In this document: positions 40,616 to 49,295 of the stretch, piece by piece | Position numbering within the stretch: the first letter of the stretch is position 1 | Layout of the letters: every line of letters starts with the position of its first letter | DNA from: a virus | Strand: one strand, 5' to 3' | IMG/VR virus record: IMGVR_UViG_3300032083_001576 | Coordinates: 1 to 64,000 of that record | DNA length: 64,000 nucleotides | Notes under the pieces: model-generated | The model's database searches: none | Told to the model about the DNA's origin: nothing | What the model saw: the letters and a program-made list of their open reading frames with translations, nothing else | Program-made: the position numbers and the translations under genes

Positions 40616-41380
40616 TTAATTATTAAATAAGTTATCAAATGCGTCTGAAACATCTGCTGTAGATTTAGTAGCTGTTTGTTCAGCAACTTTCTCAGTAGTG
40701 TTTGTTGGAGCACTTTCTTCAGAATCATCAGATGGGTTTAGAAAGTTTTGTAAAACTTCTTTCAACTCATCATAAGTTGGTTCATTATAAAGTTCTGTTA
40801 AATCAGACTGATTTTCAAAGATACCTTTTAACATGTCAGCATCTTCTGTGATAGCAGTTTGATTAGGTTTAACTCTTACAGTAGTTTTACCATATTGGTT
40901 ACCAGCTTCAGCAGGTGTTTGTCTATCGATACCAATATCTCTACCATTAGTAGCATCTGTGATGTCACCATAATCAGGGTCAGCAATTACACTAAGTAAT
41001 TCTTGATATACAGTTTTACCGAATCCCCAAAATTTAACACCTTCAGATTCTTTACCACGAACTACAACTGGTGCAAAAGTTCTCATTTTAGGTTCAAGTC
41101 TTTTACCTTGAATCCATTCGTCTTTATTACCTGTTGATTTTAGTTTGTCAGCAAATTCAGCTACTGGGTCTGGTCTTCCAAATGAAAGAGGTGAAAGGTA
41201 AGTTTTATTATTACCTAAGTTATAATGAAAGAATAACTCAATGAATGGGTTATCTTTATTATGTTTGTAAGGGACAATACGAACAACTTGTTGACCTGGT
41301 TCAGGCTTCCAAAAGTTATCTTTGGTGTTTGAAGTTGATTGTAATGTTGCGAGTTTGGATTTTATAGCGTTTATATCCAT
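40616..41380 (-). CDS. 32: Single-stranded DNA-binding protein (gp32-like)
   Basis: 254 aa (T4 gp32 301). The OB-fold core is PGQQVVRIVPYKHNKDNPFIELFFHYN, FGRPDPVAEFADKLKSTG and KFWGFGKTVYQELLSVI. The C-terminal 60 residues are acidic with a Ser/Thr linker (NPSDDSEESAPTN) ending DAFDNLFNN, the interaction tail of gp32. No CxxC zinc set is present, unlike T4 gp32. It covers ssDNA and regulates its own translation in T4; a candidate operator lies in the leader. Confidence 0.9.
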   Translation of the reverse strand: MDINAIKSKLATLQSTSNTKDNFWKPEPGQQVVRIVPYKHNKDNPFIELFFHYNLGNNKTYLSPLSFGRPDPVAEFADKLKSTGNKDEWIQGKRLEPKMRTFAPVVVRGKESEGVKFWGFGKTVYQELLSVIADPDYGDITDATNGRDIGIDRQTPAEAGNQYGKTTVRVKPNQTAITEDADMLKGIFENQSDLTELYNEPTYDELKEVLQNFLNPSDDSEESAPTNTTEKVAEQTATKSTADVSDAFDNLFNN

Positions 41381-41400
41381 TTTGTTTCTCCTATGTGTTT

Positions 41401-41441
41401 TATCGTTTATCGTTTATTAGTTATGGTTAATTTAACCATAA
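41401..41441 (-). promoter_or_regulatory. Possible autogenous translational operator in the gp32 leader
   Basis: On the mRNA strand the leader forms a hairpin TTATGGTT / AACCATAA (8 bp, 5-base loop, 41441-41421), followed by an A-rich unstructured stretch with two AAACGAT repeats (41416-41403) running towards the AGGAG. T4 gp32 represses its own translation through a leader structure plus an unstructured repetitive region. Confidence 0.55.
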
Positions 41442-41464
41442 AACCTATTTAATTCTATCTCTAC

Positions 41465-41494
41465 AATATATATCAAAAAAGCAATATAAGTCAA
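41465..41494 (-). promoter_or_regulatory. Sigma70-like promoter for the gp32/UvsX/helicase operon
   Basis: AAAAAAAAGCTTGACT with -35 TTGACT (41494-41489) and -10 TATATT (41470-41465), spacer 18. The upstream gene's stop codon TGA is the TGA inside GCTTGACT, so promoter and stop share bases. The expected start gives a leader of roughly 75 bases. Confidence 0.82.
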
Positions 41495-41889
41495 GCTTTT
41501 TTTTCATTTTTTTCAAATTTTTTCCATTTTTTTATTGGACACTCTGCTGTGGCGTAATGTGTCTTTACATTCATAAAACAACCACACTCTGTACATCGTC
41601 CATCTTTTTTATCCGTTTCAGGATTGACTTCATCATATAATAAATGAGGGCATTGTTTACAGATTTCCCATCTTTGTTCTGCCACCTCTTGGGGAACAAT
41701 TACATGTTTTCCCCTCATAAAGGCTTTTAAACTTCTCCAGTGAGTTACAGCCAAGTCTCGAACCATTTGAGATGTTGGTGGAAGTTTCTTTTCTTTCTTT
41801 AACATTTCCTCTGATTTTTTGATATTTTTTAACTCTTGTTCCGTAGCCTCTCTATCTATTGTTGGTTTTGGTTTAAATTTAAAACTCAT
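41491..41889 (-). CDS. Cys-rich putative zinc protein (132 aa)
   Basis: Residues about 80-120 contain CKQCP, CTECGCFM and a later ECP, enough for a zinc or Fe-S site. The first 55 residues are a charged helix (ATEQELKNIKKSEEMLKKEKK) and the segment LAVTHWRSLKAFMRGKHVIVP follows. The pattern is seen in uncharacterised T4-like phage proteins. It overlaps the thioredoxin-like gene by four bases. Its stop codon is part of the gp32 promoter. Confidence 0.65.
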   Translation of the reverse strand: MSFKFKPKPTIDREATEQELKNIKKSEEMLKKEKKLPPTSQMVRDLAVTHWRSLKAFMRGKHVIVPQEVAEQRWEICKQCPHLLYDEVNPETDKKDGRCTECGCFMNVKTHYATAECPIKKWKKFEKNEKKA

Positions 41890-42431
41890 TTTACCCCAAG
41901 ATGATTCATCAACTTATCCATTTTTTGCTCTAAGGTGTTTAATCTACCAATCAATGAATTTTGTTGGTTTTTTCTAGCTTCCCATTGTTGTTTTAATCTA
42001 GTCATTACATCCTCAACAGATTGAAGATTTGGTATATGATTATTTTCATCTTTCCACTTTGTATATGTTTGTTTCCATTCTTCTACAAGTTTTTCATCAT
42101 CCCAATTTTGAGGTAATTGTGGTGGTGGTGATTTTGGTTTTGGTGGTTCTGAAATTTTTTCACCATCTGCCCACTTTTTAATTGTCTCTTCATCTCTTAA
42201 ACCACAAATATTATTTCCTGTTTCTGAATTAACTAAAAGTGGTGTGCCACATTTTATTTTAAATTTTTCTTCTATTTCTTTTTTAAATAATTCATTGGCT
42301 TTGTGTGTAGTGTCTAATTTGACAATATCATAACCATTGGAATTTAATTTATCTACAATTGGTTCTACTTTATTACAATAAACACAACCAACCGAGAAAA
42401 AATAATATAAATTGGATTTTTCTTCTTTCAT
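41886..42431 (-). CDS. Thioredoxin/glutaredoxin-fold protein with helical extension
   Basis: 181 aa. YYFFSVGCVYCNKVEPIVDKL is a thioredoxin-like active site (CVYC, residues about 16-19), CGTPLLVNSETG provides the cis-Pro, then a proline-rich linker (EPPKPKSPPPQLPQNW) and a coiled-coil (LIGRLNTLEQKMDKLMNHL). Redox enzymes of phages often reduce ribonucleotide reductase. The long extension suggests attachment to another protein. It lies in an operon with the Cys-rich protein and the family A polymerase. Confidence 0.75.
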   Translation of the reverse strand: MKEEKSNLYYFFSVGCVYCNKVEPIVDKLNSNGYDIVKLDTTHKANELFKKEIEEKFKIKCGTPLLVNSETGNNICGLRDEETIKKWADGEKISEPPKPKSPPPQLPQNWDDEKLVEEWKQTYTKWKDENNHIPNLQSVEDVMTRLKQQWEARKNQQNSLIGRLNTLEQKMDKLMNHLGVK

Positions 42432-42447
42432 AACCTATTTCCTTACT

Positions 42448-42843
42448 TTAAACTTTTTCTATTTTAAATATTCTTGTATTGATTTTATTCAATCCTTCCG
42501 AATTTGTTACCATTAACATATTCTTAAAGTTTTCCCACGGCACCATAAATTTTGCATCCATAACACCATTGTTTAAATTTTTGATACATTCATTCAATGC
42601 ATTGATGGTGTACAATGTATTGGAATGTTTTTTTCTATGTAAGGAAATCGTTCCCTCTACTTTATTGTAATCAATTCCATCTTGTGTATCCACATTATAA
42701 GTACAGATTAATTCATTTACATTGTTTTCATTTTGTAATACATATACTTTATTGAATATAATTGTATATGCATCTGTGATTTTCTTAATCGTATCATCAA
42801 GACTATCTTTTGTTGTGAATGTCGCTAGTAATTGTGATTTCAT
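42448..42843 (-). CDS. Hypothetical protein (131 aa)
   Basis: Sequence DSLDDTIKKITDAYTIIFNKVYVLQN then NELICTYNVDTQDGIDYNKVEG and SLHRKKHSNTLYTINALN suggests an alpha/beta protein without obvious catalytic residues. It begins one base after the stop of the 533-aa gene and precedes the thioredoxin-like gene. No family is recognised. Confidence 0.6.
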   Translation of the reverse strand: MKSQLLATFTTKDSLDDTIKKITDAYTIIFNKVYVLQNENNVNELICTYNVDTQDGIDYNKVEGTISLHRKKHSNTLYTINALNECIKNLNNGVMDAKFMVPWENFKNMLMVTNSEGLNKINTRIFKIEKV

Positions 42844-44444
42844 TATTGTGCCTTATAATGTGCTGATGACCAATCTGATTCTGATTTACCATATTTTAGT
42901 AAACCCACCATCACTTCTTGTTTATCTTTTGCACTCAAGTTAGATATAATAGAACCTAAAATTACTGTTTGAAATCTAGCATTTATATTAGCTTTCATAG
43001 AATTTTCTTTGATGTTTTTCTTTTTAGCATAATCATTTAATATCCTCATAAAGTCATCAGAACTTTTGAATGCAGCGTTCCAATCTCCATGTGTTTTAGC
43101 ATAAGTAGCTTGTTTAATTTTTCCGTATGCTGTTTTAACTTTATTAAATCTACTTAATCCTTTTTTATTCCATTTAAAAGTTTTAGTTTTTTTATCGTAG
43201 TCAACACTAACACCTTGAACTGCTTTAATTTTACTTAAAGTACCAGATTTAAAATCATCAATAACCGCCATAGCTACTTTACCTTGAACAGCCTGAGCAC
43301 CTTTTGCAATTCCCTCACCTCTAATTGTCTCTGTGGCTTTAGCTTGGAATATTCTAAAGTTTAATCCTAAACCATCTAAATTAGTTCCACTGTAATCAAA
43401 AGTAACTCCTTGTGAAAACAATCCACCATATTTAACACCTAATTTTTTTAGTATGTATTCTTTTCTTTTATAGTCATTAACCAAACCAACAGAGCCTTTT
43501 CCTTTTTTCAATGATACTCCAATGAATCCAGTACCTTTGTGAAGTGAATCAATTAAATAATTATTTAATTCAGCTAGTGTTTTAAATGTTGGTACTGATT
43601 GATATTCTAACCAAACATCTGCTGGATTCCATTTATCTAAATCTAATTTTCTACCATATTCTTGTTCATAAAGTTTTTTAGCTTGTTGATTTACACTTAA
43701 AGAAGAACCATCTTTGACATATTTTTTTGGTTGATTATTAGCACCCACTATTGATATAAATTTTTCACATTGTGAAACATGTGATTGATACCAATCATCA
43801 TTGTTTTCTATATAAGCTGCTAACCCAAGAGCATCTTTTTCATTCACACCATCAACTTTTCCATATATTTGTGAGTTAGATATAATACCTGAAATAAAAG
43901 CCTCTTTATCAGATGGGTCTAAACCATACTGCATTCCACTTAACACTAACAACCACGATAACTCTTGGTCTCTTGTTTGATTTGCACCTCTACCACCAGT
44001 TACTGTTAGTTTAGCTAAGTGAATTTCATAATCGTGTCCATCGTGTTTCCATTGAAATAATGTATCTCTACCACTGGTATTATTACCTTCACCGGGTGAA
44101 AATTCTTTTATATCAGTCACACCTTTAAATTGACTTTTTAAAGCTTTAACAAAATCTTTTGGTTCTAAATCACCATATATTTTTGTTTTAACAGTTCCTT
44201 GTTGTTCTAAATCTTTGTGTTTTTTCAAAACATCTAAAACACCTTGTTTACTTAATTTTTCAGTTTGTTCATTTATTAAATTATTAATAACTTGATAAAT
44301 CACGTTATTTGGTAAATTCAAATCTTCCATTGATTCACGAAGTTGTTGAATGTGGTTTACATTTTTTGGATTAGGCATTCCATCGTGAACACGATATGCC
44401 CATTCTACTAATATATCTTCAATGATTTCTGAAATATGTGTCAT
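42843..44444 (-). CDS. Large protein of unknown function (533 aa)
   Basis: The N-terminus ISEIIEDILVEWAYRVHDGMPNP looks like a conserved leader found in several T4-like phage proteins. Later motifs are GRGANQTRDQELSWLL, LDKWNPADVWLEYQSVPT and GTGFIGVSLKKGKG. 'KWNPADVW' recalls proteins of unknown activity in other phages, some nuclease-like, but I see no catalytic set to rely on. It is co-transcribed with the family A polymerase upstream (ATG one base after its stop). Confidence 0.6.
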   Translation of the reverse strand: MTHISEIIEDILVEWAYRVHDGMPNPKNVNHIQQLRESMEDLNLPNNVIYQVINNLINEQTEKLSKQGVLDVLKKHKDLEQQGTVKTKIYGDLEPKDFVKALKSQFKGVTDIKEFSPGEGNNTSGRDTLFQWKHDGHDYEIHLAKLTVTGGRGANQTRDQELSWLLVLSGMQYGLDPSDKEAFISGIISNSQIYGKVDGVNEKDALGLAAYIENNDDWYQSHVSQCEKFISIVGANNQPKKYVKDGSSLSVNQQAKKLYEQEYGRKLDLDKWNPADVWLEYQSVPTFKTLAELNNYLIDSLHKGTGFIGVSLKKGKGSVGLVNDYKRKEYILKKLGVKYGGLFSQGVTFDYSGTNLDGLGLNFRIFQAKATETIRGEGIAKGAQAVQGKVAMAVIDDFKSGTLSKIKAVQGVSVDYDKKTKTFKWNKKGLSRFNKVKTAYGKIKQATYAKTHGDWNAAFKSSDDFMRILNDYAKKKNIKENSMKANINARFQTVILGSIISNLSAKDKQEVMVGLLKYGKSESDWSSAHYKAQ

Positions 44445-45722
44445 TTATAACCTTTCCGTAATGTCTTGCATTTCACCATAGTTTAAACCCATTTTTGATT
44501 TGGTGTAAAAATAAGGTTCTGTATCACCTGGTACATCGGTTTTAACTTCTAATATTCTTTTGATTTCTTTCAAAGTTTCAACTCCATCTTGTTTTGAAAA
44601 ATCGAATAGGAAACTATCGTATCCGTATAAAACCAATTTAGTCTTTTTGTTTAATAAATATTCTTGAATTAATAAAATCTTTCTAACATTCAATTCTGTT
44701 TCTAATGCTTGAATTAAATAATTAAATAATTTATTTTTATTCAAATCATCATAATTTTCTAATATTATTCTCCGTCTATAAATATCAGTTAAAATGTATT
44801 TATTTTGATTTATTTCATTCCATTTGTCATTTATATAATTATATGTTTTATCAAAAAATGGAACTTTTTCTCTTGTTTGTTTGTCAATTCCACCATATAA
44901 TAATTGGAAACTTTTTTGTTTTGATTCCTCATATGAACATTCATAATGTTTAGCCAAGTGTTCGTGAACTGATTCTTTACCAAAATCATATTTAACCAAT
45001 TGTGAAATTATTCTTAAATGGTATGCATCATAATCCATTTCAACTAAATAATCATTTTCAGCCACTATAGCTTTTCTCTTTTCAGGTGGTAGAGCTGCAA
45101 AGTTAACCGTACCAAATGAATTACTTGGACGACCTGTTGTTGTCCATAGATTGTAATTTGAATATAATTTTTCATTCGATATATGTTTTCTTACTCGTTC
45201 ATCAAATATGTCACATATGTCATTTGATACCTTTACACCATTTTTTTCAATACTCCAAAACGCTTCTGTGAAATCATTCATATAATAATCATCAGTATGT
45301 CCAGCTTCATAAGGTATATTGATTTCATTAAAAACATCGTTACAATACTCATTATGTTTAGATAATGGTATGATTTCGTTAAGTTTTTTTACATTGTAGT
45401 ATTTGTTACTCAAGAAATCTATTGCATTATTACGAATATTGTTCTCAAATGGTTTACCTGTATTTATCCAATGTAAGAAATTCATATCCACAACATTATT
45501 GAATTTATAAAAATGATTCAATAGTTTTTTATCACGAGTTAAAATCATATAATCATTTAACCACTTGTAATCTTCCATCATTTTATCTGAATCAGGATGG
45601 TGTTGGATTAAAAAGAATGGTTCTTTTTTAGATATTTCTTTACACCATAGAGCGGATAATACATTATCTTTATGTAATGGATGTAAGAATGGTTCTTTAA
45701 ATATTGGAATAATACAATACAT
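44445..45722 (-). CDS. Compact family A DNA polymerase-like protein
   Basis: 425 aa. NLWTTTGRPSN (near residue 195) is the TGR segment; LVEMDYDAYHLRIISQLV (about 227-244) is motif A with catalytic Asp; SKQKSFQLLYGG (about 265-277) is motif B with K...F...YG; LVLYGYDSFLFDF (about 375-387) stands at motif C, with YDS in place of HDE. The first 185 residues lack a recognisable 3'-5' exonuclease. A phage with a complete family B replicase does not need a second one, so it may act in repair, lesion bypass or priming. It has its own early-type promoter. Confidence 0.78.
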   Translation of the reverse strand: MYCIIPIFKEPFLHPLHKDNVLSALWCKEISKKEPFFLIQHHPDSDKMMEDYKWLNDYMILTRDKKLLNHFYKFNNVVDMNFLHWINTGKPFENNIRNNAIDFLSNKYYNVKKLNEIIPLSKHNEYCNDVFNEINIPYEAGHTDDYYMNDFTEAFWSIEKNGVKVSNDICDIFDERVRKHISNEKLYSNYNLWTTTGRPSNSFGTVNFAALPPEKRKAIVAENDYLVEMDYDAYHLRIISQLVKYDFGKESVHEHLAKHYECSYEESKQKSFQLLYGGIDKQTREKVPFFDKTYNYINDKWNEINQNKYILTDIYRRRIILENYDDLNKNKLFNYLIQALETELNVRKILLIQEYLLNKKTKLVLYGYDSFLFDFSKQDGVETLKEIKRILEVKTDVPGDTEPYFYTKSKMGLNYGEMQDITERL

Positions 45723-45730
45723 CGTATTAC

Positions 45731-45759
45731 AATATATAACATTTTATTTAAAAAAACAA
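45731..45759 (-). promoter_or_regulatory. Sigma70-like promoter for the polymerase A operon
   Basis: AAAAAAGCTTGTTT with -35 TTGTTT (45759-45754), 17-bp spacer and -10 TATATT (45736-45731). It sits between the last virion gene and the family A polymerase. The -35 is weaker than in the other four copies. Confidence 0.68.
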
Positions 45760-45768
45760 GCTTTTTTT

Positions 45769-48700
45769 TTAAAATATCTTTTGGGGGTCCTGTAATGGTA
45801 TTGGAAAATCAAAATAAGGTAGTATGTTTATATCATCTGTTATGAAAAAAGTTTCCCCTCTAATTACAAAAAAATATTCTTTTTCATCTTCAATTTGAAT
45901 AGCTGGTGGATTATGAAATGCATTATTCAATGTGCTAGTTCCAGGATTTCTTTCATAACCTCCACCCCTAGAAGTTTTAGCTGTCCATTTGTATACTTCA
46001 TTTTCATATTCAGTGCCTATAATTTTTTGGAAACTAGGGTCTTGAACATAATATTGTGCATTGTCAAATTTTGCATTCTCTGGTTCTGAATCAAATATAT
46101 ATTTCATAGTCGCTGTGGAAGTAAATGAAAGAACTAAATTAATATGTTCAAAACCAACTCCCATATCTTTCACTTTTATTCCTGTCATATATGGAAGAAA
46201 GGAACTAAGTTGAAATTGTGCGTTGTCTTTAGAGACACCCAACAATTCCCATTTATTTTTAATACCTAAATTATTAAGAACCTTTGGTGATAAAAATACA
46301 GTTTCTCTATCAACGTGTAAATAATTTTTTTGTTTTTTATCACTTAATATTCTGTATTGTGTATCCAATGAAGTATACCAACCATCTGAATTTATATTAT
46401 GAGTTACTTTCATTGTTTGTAAAAATGTATTTTTAAAATGTTGTTTTGGTAAATAATCTACTCTAAAAGTATCACCTGGTTGAACTGAACCAATTCCATA
46501 AGTGCTTAATGATAAAGTGTATGGAAGTAAATTAGGTCTTGTTTTTAAACTAATTTCTTGTATTTCTCTTAATCTATAATACTGTTTAAAATTAGTTACT
46601 ACTTTCATACCCATTAGTTCTAAAATTTCAACATTTTTTTCTATTTGTTTTTCTTGTTTTTCTTTTTGTGTTTCCGCTTTAGTTTTATTTTTTTCTTCTT
46701 CTCTTTTTGATTCTATGTTTCGAGAAACAGCGGAGGTATCCAATATATCTTCCGTATTTCTTATAGCAGATGTTTTATAAATGTTATTGTCAAGTAAATA
46801 TTTAGCACCGCCATAAACATCAAAAAATTGTGATTCTTTGTTATTTTTTGAATCAATTTGCATATTTCTATAACCACCATTATCTGGTTGGTAAATAATT
46901 GAAAGTGAATCATCATCGAGAGAGTTAATAGCGATGGCGTTATCAACCATGTCTGATGTTGGGAATACTTTATTCTGATGACTCATACCTTGTATTGCAT
47001 ACATGTTTCCAATGTTTCCTTGTGGTAGTTTAAATTCTAAATTATAATCTTTTATAATTGAGTTTGGTGACATTATGTTAAATACAAACATATTTTGAAA
47101 TTGTTCTCTCTCGGCCTTTTCAATGTCCTCTTGTGTTTCTACCACACCCGAGTCTAATATTCTTTGATTAATATCTGGACGATTATTGTCAACAATTAAT
47201 AACTCAGAATCTGTTTCTCCAAGTGTAATTTTCCAATCAAACACACCATCACTGTCATTGTTTATATCTGATAACATATCATTTAATGCACTTCTTACGT
47301 TTTTATTTCTTTGGAAAGCTTTGGTAACTATTTCTACATTAATAAAAACTTCACGAATTGGTATTCTTTGTTTTGATATATCTATGGGGTCGTGAAAATC
47401 ACTCCCATCATAATGAATTTTAGGATATTTTTCATTAACATAATTATAAGAACCATCACCAAATGAAGTATCATCACCGGGGTCTCCATCACCCCACCAT
47501 TCAGGATATAAAAACACAGGTGGTTCTTCAGGAACTACAGCTAATGTTCGTTGTCTTTCTACGAATACTTTATCCCAAGTTGTAAATTGATTTGATGAAT
47601 CCATTCTAACTTGTAGATTATTACCTTGATTAATATCATCACCATCATTTCCAAAACCAAAATTAGCATTAATAACAATATCCTCAATGAATCCCCAACA
47701 AACATAAATATCATCAGCCTCTGGACTATTAACAAAAACACCAGTTCTAATGGAGTTATTACTTGGAGTTAAATTTTGTGAACCTAATGCTTTGTAAGCT
47801 TCGTATTCTACACTATCTTGGTAATTTTGTATATCAGTGGCTGATGATTCTTGATTAGGTGTATTTTGTCTTAAAGCTACTGTATCTAATGCATCATCAC
47901 TTATTGGTGTTCCTTCTGCAACATCTTGAAGAGTGGCTTCAAGACCTAAAAATAAAGTTGAACGATTCAATACATCATCAATGTGTCGTTTCATCACATC
48001 ATCTAATCCAAAGTCCAAAAGTGCACTGTTGGCAGATATTAATGTAACGGAACACTCCACACTACCATTGGTTGTAACTTTTGCACTGTAATCAACCACA
48101 ATACCTTGTAATACTTCTAAATCACCTTGATATTTAGCAACCTCACCGATGTTTTCAATGGATTCTTCAACTTGATTTCCATCCACATCTTCATATCCAG
48201 GTATAACATTTGATTCATATAAAAATTTTTTAATATCAGGTGCATCGATTAATTTTTGTGGATTGTATAAATTTTTAACACTACTGTGACCAAAATCTAC
48301 AAAAACAGTAGCACCTGGTTTTAAAAAATATCTATTATAAATTTTATCAAAGTCTTCAAAATTATGAACTGTAAAGTTAACAACAGTTCTTTTTATTACA
48401 CCTAACGTGCCTTCTGTTTCTGATGTTACGGATGTGATACCAGCCTGTGGTTTTAACAATGGATTGTTTTGTAATTCTACTGGAAAGAAATCACCTGAAT
48501 CTGGACCACCTTGATTAATTTCATCTGCTTGATTGCTTTCATTTGGTTCAACTGAACCATAACCTGTTTGATAATTGTAGTCACCAACGATATATAGTTT
48601 TGATGCGTAATCAACAGCTGCTCTAGCTCCTACAATGTAATAATTATCTTGTCCATTTTCATCTCGTAGTCGAGTGATTCCAACTTGTATGTGATTTTCT

Positions 48701-49023
48701 CTTAATTGTCTTACTCTCTCTATTCCTTTACGTTGAGCAACTTTCAATCTAGTGTCTTCATTCATTCCACTATAAGCTGGACCAAGTTCAATTTTTTCTA
48801 ACATTTGGGCTACTCCAGCAGGTTCAATTAATTTAACACTCGTCCACATTCTAACAAATGGTGTTCTTGATGATAAATCAGCTTGATTGTTTCCATCTTT
48901 ATCAGGATAAACAGCCTCAATGGAATCACCAAACGCTACTTCACCTGCAACTCTTTGTCTATCTTCAAGTTTTTTTCTAACTTGGCCTGATATTGGTGAA
49001 CCAAATATTCTTTCATTTATCAT
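45769..49023 (-). CDS. Large tail/baseplate structural protein (1084 aa)
   Basis: VNFTVHNFEDFDKIYNRYFLKPG and VFVDFGHSSVKNLYN lie near residue 220-245; a charged helix (ESKREEEKNKTKAETQKEKQEKQ) occurs near 760-785; the last 300 residues are beta-rich. The pattern and the position between a LysM protein and the end of the virion cluster suggest a baseplate or hub component. I do not recognise the exact family. It is transcribed after the tape measure and ends 10 bases from a promoter. Confidence 0.6.
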   Translation of the reverse strand: MINERIFGSPISGQVRKKLEDRQRVAGEVAFGDSIEAVYPDKDGNNQADLSSRTPFVRMWTSVKLIEPAGVAQMLEKIELGPAYSGMNEDTRLKVAQRKGIERVRQLRENHIQVGITRLRDENGQDNYYIVGARAAVDYASKLYIVGDYNYQTGYGSVEPNESNQADEINQGGPDSGDFFPVELQNNPLLKPQAGITSVTSETEGTLGVIKRTVVNFTVHNFEDFDKIYNRYFLKPGATVFVDFGHSSVKNLYNPQKLIDAPDIKKFLYESNVIPGYEDVDGNQVEESIENIGEVAKYQGDLEVLQGIVVDYSAKVTTNGSVECSVTLISANSALLDFGLDDVMKRHIDDVLNRSTLFLGLEATLQDVAEGTPISDDALDTVALRQNTPNQESSATDIQNYQDSVEYEAYKALGSQNLTPSNNSIRTGVFVNSPEADDIYVCWGFIEDIVINANFGFGNDGDDINQGNNLQVRMDSSNQFTTWDKVFVERQRTLAVVPEEPPVFLYPEWWGDGDPGDDTSFGDGSYNYVNEKYPKIHYDGSDFHDPIDISKQRIPIREVFINVEIVTKAFQRNKNVRSALNDMLSDINNDSDGVFDWKITLGETDSELLIVDNNRPDINQRILDSGVVETQEDIEKAEREQFQNMFVFNIMSPNSIIKDYNLEFKLPQGNIGNMYAIQGMSHQNKVFPTSDMVDNAIAINSLDDDSLSIIYQPDNGGYRNMQIDSKNNKESQFFDVYGGAKYLLDNNIYKTSAIRNTEDILDTSAVSRNIESKREEEKNKTKAETQKEKQEKQIEKNVEILELMGMKVVTNFKQYYRLREIQEISLKTRPNLLPYTLSLSTYGIGSVQPGDTFRVDYLPKQHFKNTFLQTMKVTHNINSDGWYTSLDTQYRILSDKKQKNYLHVDRETVFLSPKVLNNLGIKNKWELLGVSKDNAQFQLSSFLPYMTGIKVKDMGVGFEHINLVLSFTSTATMKYIFDSEPENAKFDNAQYYVQDPSFQKIIGTEYENEVYKWTAKTSRGGGYERNPGTSTLNNAFHNPPAIQIEDEKEYFFVIRGETFFITDDINILPYFDFPIPLQDPQKIF

Positions 49024-49025
49024 TT

Positions 49026-49295
49026 TTAAAACCCTTGAGCGTCTTGTGTAGTGGCTGGTATTCTAAGTGATGTTCCTGCTGGTATGTTGTTTGTGGTTAG
49101 ATTATTAGTTCGTGCTATGAACCACCATAATGATGAATCACCATAAAACCTTACGGCTAAATTATCACATCTATCACCTTCTTGTGCAATGAAATAACTA
49201 TCACTATTTTTTTCTTCTACTTTTTTATAAACAGTAGTAGCATAATATGATTTTTTATTTTTTATTGGTTTTTTTGTATTTTCGTATCTAGCCAT
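49026..49295 (-). CDS. LysM-like baseplate protein (gp53/gpX-like)
   Basis: 89 aa. The LysM-like core is YFIAQEGDRCDNLAVRFYGD followed by SLWWFIARTNNLTTNNI and AGTSLRIP, the usual order of a tail protein X or the LysM part of baseplate proteins. Such small proteins sit in the baseplate and often bind peptidoglycan or the hub. The N-terminus is basic. It overlaps the upstream gene by eight bases. Confidence 0.75.
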   Translation of the reverse strand: MARYENTKKPIKNKKSYYATTVYKKVEEKNSDSYFIAQEGDRCDNLAVRFYGDSSLWWFIARTNNLTTNNIPAGTSLRIPATTQDAQGF

